Made by a program: the position numbers and the translations under genes
Notes under the pieces: model-generated
The model's database searches: none
What the model was told of the DNA's origin: nothing
Seen by the model: only the letters and a program-made list of their open reading frames with translations
Assembly (NCBI GenBank): GCA_044448685.1
Contig: JBIOHC010000018.1
Span: 1 to 64,000 of the forward strand
From: Palsa-965 sp044448685
Lineage (GTDB): Bacteria > Bacteroidota > Bacteroidia > Palsa-965
Direction of reading: 5' to 3'
Length of the DNA stretch: 64,000 nucleotides
Part shown: positions 59,660-64,000 of the stretch, piece after piece
Position numbering within the stretch: the stretch's first letter is position 1
How the letters are laid out: each line of letters starts with the position of its first letter

Positions 59660-60592
59660 TTATGGCATAGTCAATGTATAGGTATTTCCGTTTACGGTAA
59701 CGGTATAAGTCAGATCGCAGGTGCCATTTCCATAGTCAATCGTACGTGTGGGGTGACCGGATGGAGTGAATTGAATTGTACCCTTTATAAAAGGATGCTG
59801 ACCGCTGATGTTACAGCCACCGAAATCACGGATAAGCTGATTGGTGATGGTGGCAGTGTAAGTTAATCCCGTTGCAGTAGTTCCGTTAGCGCTTCCGGTT
59901 ACTCCAATTCTGGCTTTAGACCATGTGATGGCACGGGAGGTAGGTCCGACACCATGGAATACGGAAGTATCACTTGTATTGAGCAGGGTTTTTACCCTCG
60001 AGCAGATCCATGTAAACGTTCCACCACCGCTTGGCTTGGTTACGCTGATATTCGCATTAATAGCCCAGGTCTCATTAGTGGTCATAGGGTTGAAGCCTGA
60101 AGGAGTCGTATTGGTTACTGTTTTATTGTTAATGTTGACAGCATAATTATTCACCACATAATTATTACTTGTGATGGAACAGCTGAAACCAGGATCACGG
60201 TAGTGAACCGCTCCTCCTGTTGAACCGGACCAGTTCAGGATAAGCTGACCGCTGCGGGTTTTCCCATCCATACACATGGAGCCATTAAAGGTGATGGTAT
60301 CGGTTTTTGCAGCAGCATTATAGGCTACTGTGGCGCATCCAAGGGCAAGTACGGGATCATAACCCGGTTCCACACGGTAGCTGGCTAAACCTGAACTGCC
60401 ATCGGAAGCCTGGGCCGACATTTCTGTCATGTCCGAGACAGTATGTTCAGCAAGGGCATTATCGGAAGAAGTGGTTGTTTCTTCAGATGCAGGATTGTTG
60501 GGCGTCGATTTTTTGCATGATGACATTGTCAGACCCAGCGCTAACAGAGCTGAAAATCCGCCTGTGATCCATTTTTTAGAGGTGTGGTTCAT
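59660..60592 (-). CDS. Hypothetical lipoprotein, 310 residues
   Basis: I do not recognise a family. The lipobox is LTMSSC at residues 21-26. After an acidic, serine/threonine-rich spacer (NPASEETTTSSDNALAEHTV) the protein is beta-rich and full of Thr/Asn/Gly, e.g. VVNNYAVNINNKTVTNTTPS and DYGNGTCDLTYTVTVNGNTY. Six cysteines could make disulfides. It probably lies on the cell surface or in the periplasm. It stands alone, with its own terminator. Confidence 0.65.
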   Translation of the reverse strand: MNHTSKKWITGGFSALLALGLTMSSCKKSTPNNPASEETTTSSDNALAEHTVSDMTEMSAQASDGSSGLASYRVEPGYDPVLALGCATVAYNAAAKTDTITFNGSMCMDGKTRSGQLILNWSGSTGGAVHYRDPGFSCSITSNNYVVNNYAVNINNKTVTNTTPSGFNPMTTNETWAINANISVTKPSGGGTFTWICSRVKTLLNTSDTSVFHGVGPTSRAITWSKARIGVTGSANGTTATGLTYTATITNQLIRDFGGCNISGQHPFIKGTIQFTPSGHPTRTIDYGNGTCDLTYTVTVNGNTYTLTMP

Positions 60593-60697
60593 GGTGTATA
60601 GGATATAGGGTTAAGGTTCTGTTGAGTTTGGTCTTAAGACCAGCAGTTTACTATAAAGTTTAATTGGAATGATGGAATTTACGAATTTTTTCTGAAT

Positions 60698-63600
60698 TCA
60701 TATCCTAACCCCAATAACAAGGATATCATCCACCTGATCGGCCTTGCCCTTCCAGGAAAGAATGGCTTCATCCAGGGTCCTGCCCTGCCTGTCCATATCC
60801 TGTTGCTGCATACTGAGTAAAAGTTCCTTAAACCGTTTACGCATAAATTTCTTTCCTTCGGCCCCTCCGAACTGGTCGGCATACCCATCGGAAAACACAT
60901 AAATACAATCCCCTTTTTCCAGGTTCATGGCATTATTGGTAAATCGGCTTTGATGATCACTGATTCCTATAGGGAATTTATTGGCCTTAATTTCTATGAG
61001 TTCATTCCTTCTGACAAGGAATAAAGGATTATAGGCTCCTGCAAATTCCAGGGCCTTATTTTTAAGATCGACGCAGCATAAGGAAATATCCATCCCGTCC
61101 TTGTTCTCCCCTTCCTTTCCGCTTTGCTTGAGCGCCTTGATAATTCCTTCCCTCAGGGCATCCAGAATCCTGGCCGGCTCTGCAATACCTTTATCATTTA
61201 CAATTTCATTCAGCAGGGAGTTTCCTATCATAGAAGTAAATGCTCCGGGAACGCCATGTCCTGTACAATCGGCTGCTGCAAAATAAATCTTGTCATTCTT
61301 TTCACTGAGCCAGTAAAAATCTCCGCTTACTATATCTTTTGGTTTATATAATATAAAGCTGTCCGGGAAAAGAGATTTGAAGTTCTCCTTGGTAGGCAAA
61401 ATTGCTTCCTGTATACGCTTGGCATAATTGATACTGTCGGTGATATCCTTATTTTTAAGTTCTATCACTTCTTTCTGTTTCACCACTTCTGCCGTACGCT
61501 CCTGAATAATATTCCTCAGGCCCCGCGTGGAGATGATTATGGCACCGAAAACAAACCCTATAAAGAACAGTACATACCCGATATAAGCCCATACGGTACG
61601 GTACCAGGGGGCTAAGATGGTAAATTCATAAACAGCTTCCTGGCTTTCATGCCCGAACATATTCATGGCCTTGACTCTGAAAAAATATTTTCCTTCGGGC
61701 AGATTAGTATAGACAGCTTTGCTTTCATTTTTCCATCCCGACCATTGCTTGTCAAATCCTTCCAGAAAGCAGCTGTAAAGCGTAGCCGACTCATCCTCAA
61801 AATCAGGAGCTGCATAGTGAAAAGTGAAGGAGTTGAACGAATAGTGCAGACGGGGTTTAAGTTTTTCTGGCTGGCTGAGGGAAACAAAACCGCTGTCATT
61901 GAAATTTGTTCCGGAAAAAAGAACACTGTCCTTACCCAAAATCACTTTACGTACCAGAGCCTGAAAATTCTGGTTGTAGTTCTTACCGATAAGATGATTA
62001 TAACGGAATATCCCGTCGGGCCCGCCAAGCCAGGTTATTCCATCCTTGTCGTGATAAACTGACAGGGTGATGCTTTTGGAAATACCCATAAAAGGAGTCT
62101 TGACCCAATCCATACGGGTGCCTGAATGCCGGTCTACATACCCTACTTCCATCTGCCCGTCTTTCTGATATACCTTCACGATCCATATATTCCCGCGTGG
62201 ATCGGCGCTGATACGGAATGGTCCGGCCTGCCCATCCGCAAACTGGGAACCAAGGGATGCATCGGAAAGAAAATGATTGCCATTGAAACGGAACAGCCCC
62301 CTCAGGGTTGCGAAATACATCTTATTGTCAATATTTCTCACTTTAACCTGTTCATCCGGCAATCCGCTTCCAATCCCATACCGGCTCACCTTCCCGTTCT
62401 TGAGCGATTTTGATGCTGCATAATATTGAAAGCTGGTAACGCCGGTATTCGCATTCCCGAACCAGAGTGTACCCGACGCATCTTCATCGATAGAACGTAT
62501 GTATTCTGTTATACCATCAACCATGCCTTCATCAACCCAGCTTTGGTCTTTTCTGTAAACAGAAGAAAGTCCGGTTGTTAAACCTATAAAAACCCGGTTA
62601 GAGTCTACCCGCGAACGGAAGAGGACGGTGCTGTTGCCTTTCAGAATACGGTTTACTTTCTCCCCCTCAACTTCATAAACACCGTCATTACTTGCCGCCA
62701 GCAACATGCTTTGATGCCCCTGCCTGAAGTCAAGCAATGTCCAGCATTCGGATGAGATACCAGGCACTTTCAGAAAATGGGCCTGTTCTATCTGTGAAGG
62801 ATCTGCTGACACACCAGGCTCAAGCAAACCATAGACACCGGTATTGGTAGCAGCAAACAACTTACCCCGGTGTCTCACCATCGATTGAACGGTTCCCTCC
62901 AACCCATTCTGATCATTGAAATGAGTGATAGGTGAATTGATGTCCACCTTGGTAATTCCATTATTCGTAGCCAGCCATAACTTTTGCTGCACATCCATAA
63001 ACTGGTAGTGAATGGAAGCATCCTGCAGGCCGCTGTTCTTGCTCAAGGCTTCCATAAGATTACCGACGGTATCAAAAACGGCAATACCATTACCCAGTGT
63101 TCCTACAGAGAAACTCCAGTTATTGAGGGGTATACAATTGTAAACCTTGTTATTGATAAGGAATTCATCCATGCGGGTATGAAACGGAATGACCTTGGTA
63201 AGCTGCTCAGGGGTTTGCAAGGCTGTGCTCTGATCCGATACAGCACCCTGCTTCATCAGGAAAAAGCCTTTCTTATCGGTGTTCAGTAAAATACGGCTGT
63301 GTTGAAAAGGAAGCATGAAATAAATTTTTTCCTGAGCAAACAAATCTCCGCCCTGAATAAGAGAAAGCCCGGTATCGCTCAGCGTCATAAGTCCCACCTC
63401 TTTTTCCCGCACATAAACTGTCTTGTTCAGATAAAACATAAGATGAAAGGCTGTCTTGGCTGTCCATACATTCATGTGTTTACCGTCCCAGCAGAATATT
63501 TTATTCGATGCCTGGAAATAGACCCGCCCGTCTTCGACAGCAAAGCATTTCCAGATTTCTTCAAAATCCTTGTCTTTGTCTGACAATACAGGAAGCAGTG

Positions 63601-63973
63601 AATAGTATTTAAGCTTACCGCTTGAGTTAGGAGAAATATAACCGATCTCTCCTGTTCCTCCGACATAAATAGTACCGTTATTGCTTATAGCCAATGAATG
63701 AACAGGGGCTTCCTTGGGGGTCAGGATTGTATCCCAGGTGCGTCCGTCATATTCAAGAATTCCACTGTTGTTTCCGAAATACAGGATACCCCGTTTATCC
63801 TGAACAATAGCCAAGTTCTGAGGCACGAGATGGTACTCCTTGCTGGTATAATTCCGGATATCGAAAAAACCGTTTTCGTTGGCATGCTGTGCTTTCAATG
63901 AAAGAGACAAACCTGCACCTCCGAACAGAAGGATGGAATAAATAAAGAAGAGGACAGGATTCCTTAAGGCCAT
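60698..63973 (-). CDS. Beta-propeller/Y_Y_Y sensor with SpoIIE/PP2C serine phosphatase output
   Basis: A 1091-residue sensor. Signal peptide (FFIYSILLFGGAGLSLSLKA), two-component-regulator-type propeller repeats through residue 730 (NGTIYVGGTGEIGYISPNSS, TLWFGNANTGVTSFQYYAAS), a Y_Y_Y domain (KAVYTNLPEGKYFFRVKAMN), one membrane helix (WAYIGYVLFFIGFVFGAIII, about 830), a coiled-coil linker KNKDITDSINYAKRIQEAIL and a SpoIIE phosphatase with SGDFYWL and ADCTGHGVPGAFTSMIGNSL. It mirrors hybrid two-component sensors, but with a phosphatase in place of the histidine kinase. The gene is complete; 27 bases of sequence remain after its start. Confidence 0.9.
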   Translation of the reverse strand: MALRNPVLFFIYSILLFGGAGLSLSLKAQHANENGFFDIRNYTSKEYHLVPQNLAIVQDKRGILYFGNNSGILEYDGRTWDTILTPKEAPVHSLAISNNGTIYVGGTGEIGYISPNSSGKLKYYSLLPVLSDKDKDFEEIWKCFAVEDGRVYFQASNKIFCWDGKHMNVWTAKTAFHLMFYLNKTVYVREKEVGLMTLSDTGLSLIQGGDLFAQEKIYFMLPFQHSRILLNTDKKGFFLMKQGAVSDQSTALQTPEQLTKVIPFHTRMDEFLINNKVYNCIPLNNWSFSVGTLGNGIAVFDTVGNLMEALSKNSGLQDASIHYQFMDVQQKLWLATNNGITKVDINSPITHFNDQNGLEGTVQSMVRHRGKLFAATNTGVYGLLEPGVSADPSQIEQAHFLKVPGISSECWTLLDFRQGHQSMLLAASNDGVYEVEGEKVNRILKGNSTVLFRSRVDSNRVFIGLTTGLSSVYRKDQSWVDEGMVDGITEYIRSIDEDASGTLWFGNANTGVTSFQYYAASKSLKNGKVSRYGIGSGLPDEQVKVRNIDNKMYFATLRGLFRFNGNHFLSDASLGSQFADGQAGPFRISADPRGNIWIVKVYQKDGQMEVGYVDRHSGTRMDWVKTPFMGISKSITLSVYHDKDGITWLGGPDGIFRYNHLIGKNYNQNFQALVRKVILGKDSVLFSGTNFNDSGFVSLSQPEKLKPRLHYSFNSFTFHYAAPDFEDESATLYSCFLEGFDKQWSGWKNESKAVYTNLPEGKYFFRVKAMNMFGHESQEAVYEFTILAPWYRTVWAYIGYVLFFIGFVFGAIIISTRGLRNIIQERTAEVVKQKEVIELKNKDITDSINYAKRIQEAILPTKENFKSLFPDSFILYKPKDIVSGDFYWLSEKNDKIYFAAADCTGHGVPGAFTSMIGNSLLNEIVNDKGIAEPARILDALREGIIKALKQSGKEGENKDGMDISLCCVDLKNKALEFAGAYNPLFLVRRNELIEIKANKFPIGISDHQSRFTNNAMNLEKGDCIYVFSDGYADQFGGAEGKKFMRKRFKELLLSMQQQDMDRQGRTLDEAILSWKGKADQVDDILVIGVRI

Positions 63974-64000
63974 ACCAAGGGCGAATATAGGAAAAATCTG

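Noticed and set aside
1..64000. CRISPR array, insertion sequence, prophage or restriction/defence system
   Set aside because: No spaced direct repeats, transposase, phage structural gene or known defence gene was recognised in any frame.

Overview
The window is chromosomal DNA from a member of the phylum Bacteroidota, probably an environmental Sphingobacteriia/Chitinophagia-like lineage. The evidence is a type IX secretion sortase (PorU) together with a large PKD/SprB-repeat surface protein that ends in a type IX sorting domain, the Bacteroidota -7 promoter element TAnnTTTG ahead of several genes, ribosomal protein THX, DUF5777 and SpoIIE/TPR sensor proteins, tRNA genes without encoded CCA, and typical intergenic palindromes. 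I see no prophage, insertion sequence or CRISPR array. The species cannot be named from this sequence.

Layout. (1) 1-7056: the end of a gene cluster with a split transketolase, an AMP-forming ligase, a LuxE-like acyl-protein synthetase, a LuxC-like acyl-CoA reductase and asparagine synthetase, closely packed on the + strand. This looks like a specialised acyl/sugar modification pathway that begins upstream of the window. (2) 7072-14282: tRNA-Ser, DUF1801 and HEAT-repeat proteins, a fatty acid hydroxylase, and porU on the minus strand. (3) 14530-21093: small proteins and a peptide ABC importer (binding protein plus two unusually long permeases, no ATPase). (4) 21095-39550: a mainly housekeeping block: def, ruvX, dapD, a heptosyltransferase-like gene, an RlmI-like methyltransferase, fmt, HU, a ureohydrolase, a TrmH-like methylase, thx, pdxH, a YqgE-family gene, a class IV aminotransferase, gmhB, rhomboid, aroQ, xerD, TPR proteins, recF and ribH. 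Convergent gene pairs here are separated by hairpin-forming dispersed repeats.

(5) 39618-50032 is the most distinctive part: a redox island. A cytochrome c and an outer-membrane barrel on the minus strand diverge from a run on the + strand: Tat-type four-cluster ferredoxin, NrfD quinone-interacting membrane protein, an unrecognised membrane-anchored two-repeat protein, cytochrome c, an ethylbenzene-dehydrogenase-like heme lipoprotein, a CX4CH cytochrome lipoprotein and a DUF5777 barrel. Two tandem Crp/Fnr regulators with cysteine-rich N termini follow. No molybdopterin catalytic subunit is present. Together these could carry electrons between the quinone pool and the periplasm or cell surface under FNR-type redox control; the terminal donor or acceptor cannot be read from the sequence.

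(6) 50161-51140: tRNA-Arg, a broken tRNA-Arg fragment split by a 40-bp palindrome, tRNA-Pro and a decayed fibronectin-type protein gene. (7) 51141-63973: a Rieske lipoprotein, a TPR-SpoIIE phosphatase, a Nudix hydrolase, the 1157-residue PKD/SprB adhesin-like protein, a polytopic membrane protein, a lipoprotein and a beta-propeller/Y_Y_Y/SpoIIE phosphatase. The two phosphatases share a nearly identical linker.
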